The position numbers and the translations under genes are program-made. Below the pieces are notes generated by a model that saw only the letters and a list, made by a program, of their open reading frames with translations, was not told the origin of the DNA and searched no databases. Source: Manihot esculenta (taxonomy: Eukaryota > Streptophyta > Magnoliopsida > Malpighiales > Euphorbiaceae). Taken from it: 64,000 nucleotides of DNA. The stretch is from positions 27,384,020-27,448,019 of the forward strand of contig NC_035170.2 of assembly GCF_001659605.2 (NCBI RefSeq), given 5' to 3'. Positions 48,043 through 58,070 of this stretch are shown in pieces. Every line of letters begins with the position of its first letter. Within the stretch, counting starts at the first letter, position 1.

Positions 48043-50355
48043 TGTAATACCCGGCTAGATTCCAGCATCAGGATTCCTGCCTTCCGGCGGAATCTAGGGT
48101 GTTGGATCTCTCTAGAAGGGTAAAATGTGTTTTCTAAAAATATTTTCAAATGATTTTAAGGGTTTTAATTGAAAGAAAATTGAGTTTTTAAGAGAAAAGG
48201 CCAAGGAGGAAGAACCCAGGTTCGGCCGCCGAAAGTGAAGTTCGGCCGCCGAACATGGAAAGGCTTCGGGAGTGCCTTTGGCCTCCGAAAGTCTTGTTTG
48301 AACGAGCCAAGGTTCGGCCGCCGAAAGTCAAGTTCGGCCGCCGAACATGCATGAGTTTAGGGGGCACGTTAGGCTGCCGAAGGTCTCTGACCAGGCCACC
48401 TATAAATGGCCCTCAGATCGGAAATGGGAGAGTTTTCTCCCCTTTCTCGAGCTCAGGTGAGTTTTTTTTCCTCCCTTGGTCGTTTTCATGTTCTTTCTTC
48501 ATCTCCTTCAAGTTTTCATGAGATCTACCCTCGTTTTGAAGAGTTTTCAAGCTTGGATCAAGGATTTGGAGCTTGGAGACCCCGGAGCTAGTTTCCTCCA
48601 CATCTCCAAGGTTCGGGTCACACCAACCCTCGATCTCCAAGAGGTTAGTGTAGATCTTTGCTTTCCTAGTGTTTTTATAAAGTTTTATGAAGGTTTTAAT
48701 GGTTGAGTATGGGTAGATATGCATGTTAGGAGTTTTGTGGGTTTTATGCCCAATGTATGTTTATATGATGCTATGATGAATGTTTAGGCTAGGTTGTGCA
48801 TGGTTAAAGGTTTATGCATGTTTTGGTAAAGTTGCGTGCTTGTTTTGGGGTGTTTGGAAGGTTTGGGAGGCTTAAATGCATGAGAAGCTGAGTTCTGCCC
48901 TTCTGGGAAGAACTCAGGTTCGGCCGCCGAAAGTGGCTTCGGCCGCCGAACCTGCCTTTGGATGCATGGTTTGGCCGCCTAACCTTACCCCCGAAAGTTG
49001 AGTTTTGGCTTGAAAGCAGACTTTTGGCCGCCGAAGGAAGGATTCGGCCGCCGAAAGTGCCTGACTTTCGTCTCTGGAGTGGGACTTTCGGTCGCCGAAG
49101 GTGCCGCCGAAAGTACCCGAGTTTCGTCTCTGGAGGGAGGGTTCGGCCGCCGAAGGTGCCGCCGAAAGTGCCCTGTCCAGCCTTTTCATGGTTGTTTTCT
49201 ATGCATGTTTAAGTGATGTTTTAGAGGGTTTTTGGGGGTATGTTTATGAGTTGTTTAGAGTGTGTTGGCACCTCATTCGAGTCCACCTGTGTAGGATAGG
49301 ACCCGAGGGATCGAGGAGGCCATCAATGTTAGCAGTTGCAGAGTCAGTTCAGCGTCTGCCAGAGGTGAGTAGAACTAAACTAAATCTTCATTTTATGAAA
49401 TCAAATGCCTAAAGCATGTTCATGCATCATGTATATATGTAATAGGTTGATTGCACTAGTTACACGAATATGAAGCATTGCATTATTTACTGTTGAGGGA
49501 GATTGGACCAAGGACGACCCCACTAGCCCTATGGAAAAGACCTGGCTGGGCCAGCACGAAGTCCTGTGGTGCCCTCTATGGTGGCCGGGCAAATAGCTTA
49601 GGGATGTTTTGAGGTTGGGTCCAATCCGTGATATGATTTGTTTGTGCTGTGACGCATTTCATGAAAGCATGTAATTAATGAACTGTTTCCTTTGTTTCTA
49701 CTCACTGGGCTGTTTTAGCTCACCCCTCTCCCCTAACCCCAGTGTTGCAGGTTTGAAGTTGATCGGGAAGTCTCAAGAGTAAAGGTTTTGGCTTATGTAA
49801 TAGTATTAGCTTAGTACTTTTAGTGTGGACATGTATTGTAATTGATATATGGATTTGTAAGATATGTAATGTAAATATAGTAGAGTTATGTTTATGGATT
49901 AGAAATGTGCTTGGCCCTAAGACTTGGTTAGTCCCTGTTCAATACATGATGTATGTTATGCTAGATGTTGAGTGGAGTTTGAACTAATCTTGTGGCATGT
50001 GTTGTTTACCACGTTATGTTATGGATGAGGACCCTAGTGGAGGTCTTATGTTTGTGGTTTGATGCATGCACAGGTTAGGTTCTAGTTCTTTGGATGTAAT
50101 CCCAGCTTGATGTATGTTGTAGACCCAGCTAGAGTGATGAGGGCTCTAGTAGGGGGTTCTTTATGTTTTCAGTTATGTTGCATACAGGTCAGGCTTGGTA
50201 TTTACATCAGATGTTTCAGTTTTATGTTAAAGTTTTGATCATGTATGGGATTTTAACCAGGTGATAGGAGGTATGTGTGGCTTGCTACGGGTCCCGGCGG
50301 CCTTAAGCCGATCTGGATCCTAGCGCCGGTGACTACCGGTTTCCGGGTCGTTACA
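48043..50355 (+). repeat. Tekay-family solo LTR in the viral left arm, with 5 bp TSD
   Basis: 2,313 bp bounded by TGTAATACCCGG and GGGTCGTTACA, the same termini as LTR1 in opposite orientation. AGTAG directly before (48038-48042) and after (50356-50360) is the target-site duplication. The right viral arm retains the empty site (CCCACAAGTAGACCCAC in sense, near 52380-52400). It carries at least eight TTCGGCCGCCGAA motifs (about 48222, 48242, 48312, 48333, 48919, 48937, 49041, 49141), a TATA box and intron-like donor (49363/49365, AGAG|GTGAGT) and acceptor (49750, TGTTGCAG) signals. No internal element remains, so it arose by LTR-LTR recombination. Confidence 0.93.
48401..48407 (+). promoter_or_regulatory. 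TATA box of the solo LTR
   Basis: TATAAAT in the same GGCCACCTATAAA context as the LTR1 and LTR2 boxes. It points rightward, toward the viral leader and the palindrome centre. Confidence 0.65.
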
Positions 50356-50526
50356 AGTAGACCCACAATCTGACAAAGACAAATGGCAGACATAAATGGC
50401 CGACACCATGGCCCACCATGACTCAGCAAAGCACTTACCTTGAAGGACTGCTCAATCATATTTAATTCCAATTTGAAGTCCGGACCGCTCAGTTCCATTG
50501 GATAAAATTTTGAAGTCCGTCCGCAG

Positions 50527-50536
50527 CTATAAAAGG
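50527..50536 (+). promoter_or_regulatory. Viral TATA box, left arm
   Basis: CTATAAAAGG at the end of GCAGCTATAAAAGGGCA, a strong plant TATA. Transcription would run right into the leader and across the palindrome centre. Its enhancer-like as-1 elements are displaced by the LTR. Confidence 0.8.
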
Positions 50537-50922
50537 GCATCTTCGGTTCATTACCAGAACACACCGAAATTCCACCAAGAAATTCTCTCTCAAATCTTTA
50601 TGTATTCAATGCTTAGCCTAGTTTATTTTTCAACAAATTGTAAGGAAATCGCTGTTTACTACAACGCGGTTGTAGCAGTATTAGTTTAAAAGTATTCTGT
50701 ATTAAGTAAGTTGTATTTATATTTTGTATTAATAATATCTGTATTATACAATTGATACTGTGTAAGTCCGTGTTGACGGCAAACTATTTTCTCTCTCTCT
50801 CCGTTTACCAATCTGAGTTAATTCTGGGAAGCCAGGTTAACGTTGCAGGAACCCTGACCAAAATAAGTATGCTCTGTGCTTGCAGTATAAGCTGATCTGG
50901 CACATCAGAAACTGTATTCACC

Positions 50923-51054
50923 ATGGAAATTGAAATAGGAATATTTTATTGTCATATTTGTAACCAATTTTATATTGTATACTATTGTTATGAATGTAGA
51001 AATTGGTATACTGTTAATATTACTGATCCTTATCTTAATCTTGATATTGTATAA
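50923..51054 (+). CDS. Viral leader small ORF a, left arm (43 aa, CxxC...CxxC)
   Basis: ATG 50923 to TAA 51054. It carries two CxxC pairs (CHIC and CYEC, about 15 residues apart), as in a small zinc-binding fold, and is rich in tyrosine and isoleucine. The right-arm copy encodes nearly the same product. The next ORF starts eight bases later in another frame. No family recognised. Confidence 0.5.
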   Translation: MEIEIGIFYCHICNQFYIVYYCYECRNWYTVNITDPYLNLDIV

Positions 51055-51062
51055 GTCAAATA

Positions 51063-51194
51063 ATGGAATATTTAATTCTAATTTATGTTTATGAATCAGA
51101 TAATGGATATGTTATTGAATACCATGTTTATTATGGGATATCTCTTTATATCCTTTACCATTCCCTATTAGAAATTATATTATATCATCAATAA
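51063..51194 (+). CDS. Viral leader small ORF b, left arm (43 aa)
   Basis: ATG 51063 to TAA 51194, tyrosine- and leucine-rich (begins MEYLILIYVYESDNG). Relative to the right arm it has one extra codon (a 3-base length change that preserves frame), weak evidence that the frame mattered. Two bases separate its stop from the next ATG. Confidence 0.5.
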   Translation: MEYLILIYVYESDNGYVIEYHVYYGISLYILYHSLLEIILYHQ

Positions 51195-51196
51195 AA

Positions 51197-51379
51197 ATGA
51201 GATTTATTATAAGTGCATTAGAACAATTAAGTTTAATTGATTTAACAAACAAAGGTGAAGTAGAAATTTTTAGACATTGTTTAGTACGACAAGGAACATA
51301 CATTTATGAATGGCATATAACAAACCATAACAATTTTTGTGATTGTAGGGAAACACAAAGAACACTTGCAATTAAATAA
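51197..51379 (+). CDS. Viral leader small ORF c, left arm, 3' end cut by palindrome centre
   Basis: ATG 51197 (MRFIISALEQLSLIDLTNKG). It contains a His/Cys-rich end (H and C in EWHITNHNNFCDC). Sequence homologous to the other arm stops at 51365, and the last residues before TAA 51377-51379 come from the spacer, so the natural C terminus is missing. Confidence 0.5.
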   Translation: MRFIISALEQLSLIDLTNKGEVEIFRHCLVRQGTYIYEWHITNHNNFCDCRETQRTLAIK

Positions 51380-51384
51380 GTCTA
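51366..51384. other. Palindrome centre (19 bp spacer)
   Basis: TTGCAATTAAATAAGTCTA lies between ...AAAGAACAC (left arm end 51365) and GTGTTCTTT... (right arm start 51385), which are reverse complements. Confidence 0.95.
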
Positions 51385-51553
51385 GTGTTCTTTGTGTTTC
51401 CCTACAATCACAAAAATTGTTATGGTTTGTTATATGCCATTCATACATGTATGTTCCTTGTCGTACTAAACAATGTCTAAAAATTTCTACTTCACCTTTG
51501 TTTGTTAAATCAATTAAACTTAACTGTTCTAATGCACTTATAATAAATCTCAT
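51385..51553 (-). CDS. Viral leader small ORF c, right arm, cut by palindrome centre
   Basis: ATG at 51553; 56 codons match the left-arm copy except Ile-to-Met in the GTYxYEW segment. Beyond 51385 the frame crosses the spacer into antisense of the left arm and is not natural coding. Confidence 0.5.
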
Positions 51554-51555
51554 TT

Positions 51556-51684
51556 TTATTGATGATATAATATAATTTCTAATAGGGAATGGGGGATATA
51601 AAGAGATATCCCATAATAAACATGGTATTCAGTAACATATCCATTATCTGATTCATAAACATAAATTAGAATTAAATATTCCAT
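51556..51684 (-). CDS. Viral leader small ORF b, right arm (42 aa)
   Basis: ATG at 51684, TAA at 51558-51556. Differences from the left copy are one codon length change and a couple of substitutions, without frame loss. Confidence 0.5.
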   Translation of the reverse strand: MEYLILIYVYESDNGYVTEYHVYYGISLYIPHSLLEIILYHQ

Positions 51685-51692
51685 TATTTGAC

Positions 51693-51824
51693 TTATACAA
51701 TATCAAGATTAAGATAAGAATCAGTAATATTAACAGTATACCAATTTCTACATTCATAACAATAGTATACAATATAAAATTGGTTACAAATATGACAATA
51801 AAATATTCCTATTTCAATTTCCAT
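51693..51824 (-). CDS. Viral leader small ORF a, right arm (43 aa, CxxC...CxxC)
   Basis: ATG at 51824, TAA at 51695-51693. It keeps both CxxC pairs; one Pro/Ser difference from the left copy (TDP versus TDS). Confidence 0.5.
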   Translation of the reverse strand: MEIEIGIFYCHICNQFYIVYYCYECRNWYTVNITDSYLNLDIV

Positions 51825-52210
51825 GGTGAATACAGTTTCTGATGTGCCAGATCAGCTTATACTGCAAGCACAGAGCATACTTATTTTGGTCAGGGTTCCT
51901 GCAACGTTAACCTGGCTTCCCAGAATTAACTCAGATTGGTAAACGGAGAGAGAGAAAAAATAGTTTGCCGTCAACACGGACTTACACAGTATCAATTGTA
52001 TAATACAGATATTATTAATACAAAATATAAATACAACTTACTTAATACAGAATACTTTTAAACTAATACTGCTACAACCGCGTTGTAGTAAACAGCGGTT
52101 TCCTTACAATTTGTTGAAAAATAAACTAGGCTAAGCATTGAATACATAAAGATTTGAGAGAGAATTTCTTGGTGAAATTTCGGTGTGTTCTGGTAATGAA
52201 CCGAAGATGC

Positions 52211-52220
52211 CCTTTTATAG
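52211..52220 (-). promoter_or_regulatory. Viral TATA box, right arm
   Basis: Minus strand CTATAAAAGG, mirror of 50527-50536. Here the promoter is uninterrupted: as-1-like elements lie about 200 bp upstream at 52422-52485. It transcribes leftward toward the palindrome centre. Confidence 0.8.
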
Positions 52221-52421
52221 CTGCGGACGGACTTCAAAATTTTATCCAATGGAACTGAGCGGTCCGGACTTCAAATTGGAATTAAATATGATTGAGCAGT
52301 CCTTCAAGGTAAGTGCTTTGCTGAGTCATGGTGGGCCATGGTGTCGGCCATTTGTGTCTGCCATTTGTCTTTGTCAGATTGTGGGTCTACTTGTGGGTCC
52401 CAGTGTCTGGTAAGTGTGTTA

Positions 52422-52485
52422 TGACGGCATTGCTTACATCAGTGGTTTTGTCTTTATTTGAGTGACGTCAGTGCTTACATCAGTG
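52422..52485 (-). promoter_or_regulatory. as-1-like elements of the viral promoter, right arm
   Basis: Mirror copies of the two TGATGTAAG/TGACGTCA blocks (52463-52485 and 52422-52444). Confidence 0.75.
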
Positions 52486-52509
52486 CTTTTGTCTCTGTCT
52501 GTTGCGTAG

Positions 52510-53865
52510 TCACATTTCAATCTGGGTGAAAAAATCATCATTGTCATCAGAAAGGTCTACTGGTGATGGTGAAGCAGTAGAACTTCTTGTCTCTTTTAAT
52601 TCTTCTAATAATTTGTCATATTCCTTTTCTGACGTGCATGCTGCCATTTGTGCTATTATTTGTTGTTTTCGGGCTAGAAAAGTCTCATGTTTGGTTACAG
52701 TAGATGGGCTTGGAGTTTTACAATATTGTGGATGTTCTGAACAGAATTGGTCTATAGCCGTTGGGCCACAGGCTTGCATATTGGTTTTATTCCACCATTT
52801 GGTTTTATATTGTCGGACTAAAATGGGTATTTGGAAATTGTCAATGGTCTGGTCTTTTATTTGATATTCAATCATAAGAATCCAAGGTATATGAAAATAG
52901 TGGCAATAGATTAGCCATTGGGGTGAACAAATAAGAGTATCAGGTAATTGGTTTTTGTCAAAGAATTGGTCTTTTGCTAATTTTACTTGATCAGGAATAG
53001 TGTCTTTATCTAAACCGAATTTGTTCCACCATTGGTGAAACCAATAAGGTAATGGATATGTGAAATTGTCGGAGAAGAAGAAAAAGAAAGAAACTGATAA
53101 TTGGTCATTCTGCTTTAGGAAGGTTCTTTCCCAAGCAATTTGATAATCATAGTAGTTGTATTTAATACTTTGTCTCATTTGTCCATTTGTCATTGTCATC
53201 TCTTTTGTTTTATGGGGTTCTTGTCCCCAATCTGTGAGAGTCCAAATTTTTAATAATCTAACTTTACAATATCTCAATTTATTTGGAATATGTGGATCAA
53301 AATTGTTATGCATGATGATGGAATTGGTATTAATGAGAATGGATTCATAGAATTGTTGGGATTTATGAAAATTATCTGGTATATAGAAATGAGTTTTGGG
53401 GAAAATAGAATCACAAAGTTGGTATACATTTAAGTTAGGATTTTGAGCCCAATATTCGGGTTCTATGGTAAGAATATAGTCTTCAACAGCTTTATATTTG
53501 TATTCTGTGTGAGATTGGTCTGATGAGATTATTGGTCTTGGGCTAGAAGAAGATGGGCCAGTGACTGCTTGTTTAAAAGTAGAAGGTGTTATTGGTTTGA
53601 TAGGAGTTTGTAATGGGCTGAATCTGTTGAGTGAAACAAAATTGGGTCTTGGTGACCTAGGTCTGGGATAACTTGGTTGAGTAATAAGGGCACTTGACAT
53701 TTGGCTCATTGGTCTATGCATAATGCTTGAAGTACTAGTATATATTGGTCGATGAACAGAAGCTTGTCCAGAGTTAAATAATTGTAAATTTGTCAAATTT
53801 GTCTTAGTCACATTGATCTGTGATCTCAAAGAGATCTTTTCTACTTCTTTTCCCTTGTCAGTCAT
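52510..53865 (-). CDS. Caulimovirid second ORF, right arm, intact (451 aa), function unknown
   Basis: It starts at ATG 53865, overlapping the pol TGA (53862-53864) as ATGA, a common arrangement for reinitiation. The N terminus (about 1-115) is serine/proline-rich and disordered. The middle is aromatic-rich with a WxNKFG-type motif (PYWFHQWWNKFG) and several W/Y clusters. The C terminus is acidic (DLSDDNDDFFTQIEM). By position it matches the ORF that follows pol in several caulimovirids (transactivator or an unknown ORF2 in florendoviruses), but I see no decisive similarity. It is intact while its left-arm twin has a nonsense codon. Confidence 0.75.
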   Translation of the reverse strand: MTDKGKEVEKISLRSQINVTKTNLTNLQLFNSGQASVHRPIYTSTSSIMHRPMSQMSSALITQPSYPRPRSPRPNFVSLNRFSPLQTPIKPITPSTFKQAVTGPSSSSPRPIISSDQSHTEYKYKAVEDYILTIEPEYWAQNPNLNVYQLCDSIFPKTHFYIPDNFHKSQQFYESILINTNSIIMHNNFDPHIPNKLRYCKVRLLKIWTLTDWGQEPHKTKEMTMTNGQMRQSIKYNYYDYQIAWERTFLKQNDQLSVSFFFFFSDNFTYPLPYWFHQWWNKFGLDKDTIPDQVKLAKDQFFDKNQLPDTLICSPQWLIYCHYFHIPWILMIEYQIKDQTIDNFQIPILVRQYKTKWWNKTNMQACGPTAIDQFCSEHPQYCKTPSPSTVTKHETFLARKQQIIAQMAACTSEKEYDKLLEELKETRSSTASPSPVDLSDDNDDFFTQIEM

Positions 53866-56720
53866 TTTCCCTGTAAAAATTCACGGGTTAAAAAATCAGC
53901 AATAGAATTGTCAGTTCCTTTTATATGAATAATATCAAAATCAAAGATAGACAAAAAAGCTTGCCATCGTGCAAAGATATGTTTAGCAGCTAAATTTTTT
54001 ACATCTTTGGTCAAAACATCTTTGGCTGCTTTACAATCTACTCTAATGGTAAATTTTTGGTTTAAAAGATCACTTTGGAATTTTGTTACACATAAAACAA
54101 TTGATAAAATTTCCTTTTTGATGGTAGAATATTTCTCTTGAATAGGATTCCAAAATCCTGAATAATATCTAATAATAAAATCTTTTTCATTTATCCTTTA
54201 TTTAAGAATACCTCCATATCCTTAATCAGAAGCATCTGTTTCTACTATTTTTGGAAAATTAGGATTACAAATATTCAAACATGGTAAATTTTTTACATAT
54301 TTTTTGATTTCTTGAATAATTCTAGTGTATTCTTCTGTCCATGGTTTCGGGTTCGTTTTCAGTCTATTATAAAGTGGTTTACAAAATATTCTTAACTTAG
54401 GATAGAAATCTGAAATATAATTTAATGAACCTAAAAATCTTTGTAATTGATTTTTGTCTTTTATTTCATCTGGGAATTTATCTGCGAATTCTATACTTCT
54501 TTGTATTGGTACAATAGTATTCTTAAAAATCTCGTGTCCTAAAAATCTAATTTTTATTTGAAATAGTTTCATTTTTGGTTTAGATAATACTAGTCCATTC
54601 CGTTTTATGACTTTATAAAAAATTTGTAAATGTTTAATATGTTGGTCAATATTTTGGCTAAATACTAAAACATCATCTATATAAGTTATGATAAAAGTAT
54701 ATGGTGTAAATATATCATTCATGATCTTTTGAAATTCACTTGGTGTATTTTTTAATCCAAATGGCATTATATTCCATTCATATTGTCCAAAAGGTACTGT
54801 AAATGCAGTTTTGTATTTGTCTTTTTCATCTATTTGTACTTGCCAAAATCCTGATTTCATATCAAATTTTGAAAAGATTTCTGCTTTATATAATCTATTT
54901 AAAAGATCTTGTTTATTTGGTATTGGGTATCTGATCCATCTTAAAACTTTATTTAATGGTTTATAATTAATTACTAATCTGGGTGCACCCCTCTCTATTT
55001 CAGCATTTTTGATTACATAAAAAGCGGCACAGGACCATGGTGATTTACTTGGTCTAATTAAGTTTTTGGTTAATAAATCTTGAATTTCTTTTTTACAAAA
55101 TTCTAACATTTCTTGGTTCATTTGAATTGGTCTAGCTTTTGTAGGAATGTCTTGTTCTTTAAAGTCTGATTCATAGGGTAAGGTAACTATATGTTGTTTC
55201 CTATTCCAAAAGGCTGTTGGTAAATCTGAACATAAATCATTTTCAAATTGTTCTTGAATTTCTTTTATTTGTTGTTGAATATGAGGTTTTTCTAACTGTT
55301 CTTCTATTTTTACTGAATGTAAATCTTGTTTTAAGAATTTAATCTGCTTTTCTAAATTATTTCTTTTACTTATGTTTTCTTGTTGAAATAAATTTACATC
55401 ATGGTAATTAATTGGTACTATAAATTTAAATATGATGTCTTGTCCTAATACATTAGTTTCTAAACCTAATTGTGTTACCTTAAAAGGATACAACATTTGT
55501 AAGAATGGATTTCCTAATATAATTTGAGTATTAAGGTTCTTTATTAACATAAAACTTGTTTTGAAACAGATTCCATTGTTACAAATATGTGCACTTGGTA
55601 TTTTATAGTCTATTTTTACTTTAGTCGAATTTGCTGCAGATAAAGTTTGTTTAGTTTTATAAAAGTATTTACTTGGTATAATTCCTTGGTCTATACAATT
55701 CATGTCTGCTCCAGAATCTAACATAGCTATGGTTTCTAATTTAAAATCTTTTATTGTTAACATAATTTTTACATACCATTTTTGGTATTTAATTCTAGTA
55801 ATGTTATTAAATTTTAAATCTTTATCACTCTCATTGTCTGAATCTATTTTTTCCAGGTTTTGTTCTATTTTTATGTTATTTTTTCCCGAACTCTGTCCTA
55901 TGTCTAAATTTTGTTTTATGTTTTGATTTTGCTCTAAATAATCACATCTTAATTTTAATTGTCTTACTTCTAATTTTAATTGTTTTATTTCTGATTGTAA
56001 ATCTATGGAAGAAATTGTTGTTACTGATTTTTTGTGCTTAAACATTTGTTCAATGTCTTCAAACTTGGTTGGTGGTTCAGTTTCTTGTTTTATTTCTTCA
56101 TTAATTAATTTTGTTAACTTTTTGAAAAATTTTCTTTTTATATTAGAATCTTGTACTTGTTCTATTTGTTCTAATACTTGATGATATTCTGTTAAAACAT
56201 TTATTTTGTTATTACAATTACAAATTTCTCCTTGACAATTATGGTTACTGTCTGTACTACTCATTGTTTCTGATGAATTGTCACTATTATAGTCATCTTC
56301 TAATTCTGAAGAGGATAATTTAATTTGATCAATTTTTTCTAATAATTGTTCAATGTTATCAATCTTTAATTCTGCTCCTAATTCATGTATTTTCTTTCTT
56401 GCAGGACATTCTTTGGCATAGTGTCCTTTTTGGTTACATAAATAACATGTTATATTATTTTTATTGTTTGGTCTCCTGAAATTACTTTTCTTAAAATTAT
56501 TTCTTTTAAATTGTTTTCTTCTAAAATGTTTTCTATCTATCTGTCTTTCATATTTTTTATGTTTATAATTATATTTTCTATAAATTTTATCTGTTTTGAA
56601 AGGTCTATATTTCTTTTGCTTATGTTTTTTTATTGTTCCAAAACCGAATTGTTCACACCAATTTCCTAACTCCCTTTTAGATTGTCTATTCTCTATTTTT
56701 AATTTTTGTTGTAATTTCAT
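53862..56720 (-). pseudogene. Caulimovirid CP zinc knuckle-protease-RT-RNase H region, right arm
   Basis: 832 open codons (56720-54222) carry a basic stretch and CCHC knuckle (first Cys at residue 92), acidic and coiled-coil-prone sequence, a retropepsin with MLDSGAD (D335), an RT with YIDD (D682-D683), and the start of RNase H. TAA at 54222-54224 and another about 25 bases further (near 54198), both CAA in the left arm, interrupt RNase H before the natural TGA at 53862-53864. The upstream coat-protein frame ends at 56739 in the same reading frame. The domain order and separate RNase H are caulimovirid, and the absence of an integrase excludes Ty3/gypsy. Confidence 0.9.
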
Positions 56721-56738
56721 ATCTCTATATAATCTAAT

Positions 56739-58070
56739 TCATGTTAGATTTACACATGTTATTAAATCTCCATATGTTAAATCATCATAAGAAATGTGTC
56801 CAAATTTTTGTTCAATTGTCTCTTTGACTTTAGTTGAAAATAATCTAGGTAATCCTGTTAAAAATTTTTCTTTCCAATGGTATGCATTAGGGTCTGCTAA
56901 AGCATAAACACGTTTTAAAAAATTGTCCTTATACCATCTGAAATTTTCTAATTTTCTACATTTAAGATTTTGTAGTATTTCGCTATTTCTTTCTGTGTAT
57001 AAATCTAAGTCTCCTATAAAATGTGATATAATATTGTATACTAGGTATGCTAAAGTAAAAGATTGTGGTTGACCTATTGTTGGGTCAATAACTGGTTCTC
57101 CTGTAGTACTATCAATTCTTCTTGCTGTTAATATATTGGTTTTTATTTTATTGCTTAGTAATTTGTCCCACCAAGTCCTTAATTCTCCTGTAAACCCTAA
57201 TATGATATTTTCAGCTGCTTGTCTTTCTGTAACTCCTACTCTTTGTTTATATATGTTTCCTACTATTACCATTTCCTTGGTTATTTGGATAATCTCTACT
57301 TCCGATAAGTCATCTATATTCCACTCATATATATTTTTTGCATTATATTGTTTTTGTTTTCTGTCTAAAATTTTTAAATCATCTGGTCTATTATATTGTC
57401 TTTCTATGGTATTTATGGGAATATTATCTTCTTGGTCTTGATCAGAGTCTGATGCTTCCAAAGGATTATAAAGGCTATCTTCTTCTGAAGAAAAAGTGTC
57501 ATTATACTCTGTTAAAATTGTTATTTTACCTTTGTCTTTACTAGTACTTGATTCTTCTTTTGTTGGTATCGTTTGTAAGGGTTCATTTATTTTAATTCCT
57601 CCTGAGGTACTAGTTTGTGAAGAAGTTTTTTGTTCATTTATAATTTTCTGTAATAATTTAGCCATATCATTTAATTCTGTCTTTGGATTTATTGTTGTTA
57701 TGTCTATTGGATTTTTTGATGGTGGTATCATTTTTGTAAATGGTTTATTTAATTGTTTTCTAGCTGGGTCTATATCATAAGGTTTTGGATTACTATATCT
57801 TTGGGATAAATATGTTGTGTTTGGTTTGGGTATTATGGGAGATGGTGCCTGAGGTGTTTCTATATGTTCTATATTTATTATATCTTCATGGTTTCTATCT
57901 ATTTTTTCTTCCAATCTATCTAATTGAGTTCCTAAGAGATGTAATGATACATTTGTCCAATTATTTTGTAAATTTATTTCTCTGATGTCATTATTCTGGA
58001 TATTTTTAGTATTTACAATTGGTTGCATGCCATAAGCAATTTGGTTCTTTTTGAAAAATACTCTATCCAT
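56739..58070 (-). pseudogene. Caulimovirid coat protein region
   Basis: 443 open codons. The N-terminal two-fifths are charged and disordered with acidic patches (SSEEDSLYNP, ASDSDQDQEDN). The C-terminal part has the capsid-core style seen in caulimovirids: IYEWNIDDLSEVEI, a WWDKLLSN helix, and TFALADP-like YALADPNAYHWKEKFLTGLP. It lies in the same frame as the ORFs on both sides and is bounded by single stops (58239-58241 upstream, 56739-56741 downstream), so it was probably part of a longer polyprotein or was expressed by read-through. This part has no counterpart in the left arm. Confidence 0.82.

Noticed and set aside
50253..50564. 103-codon frame at the solo LTR/virus boundary, and its partner at 52183-52413
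   Set aside because: It spans LTR and viral promoter DNA on the strand opposite the TATA box; no coding signal.
51281..51384. Continuation of small ORF c (right arm) to 90 residues
   Set aside because: The extension is spacer plus antisense of the other arm, created by the palindrome.
52502..52864. 120-codon plus-strand frame, repeated at 47565-47927
   Set aside because: Antisense shadow of the viral second ORF, duplicated by the palindrome.
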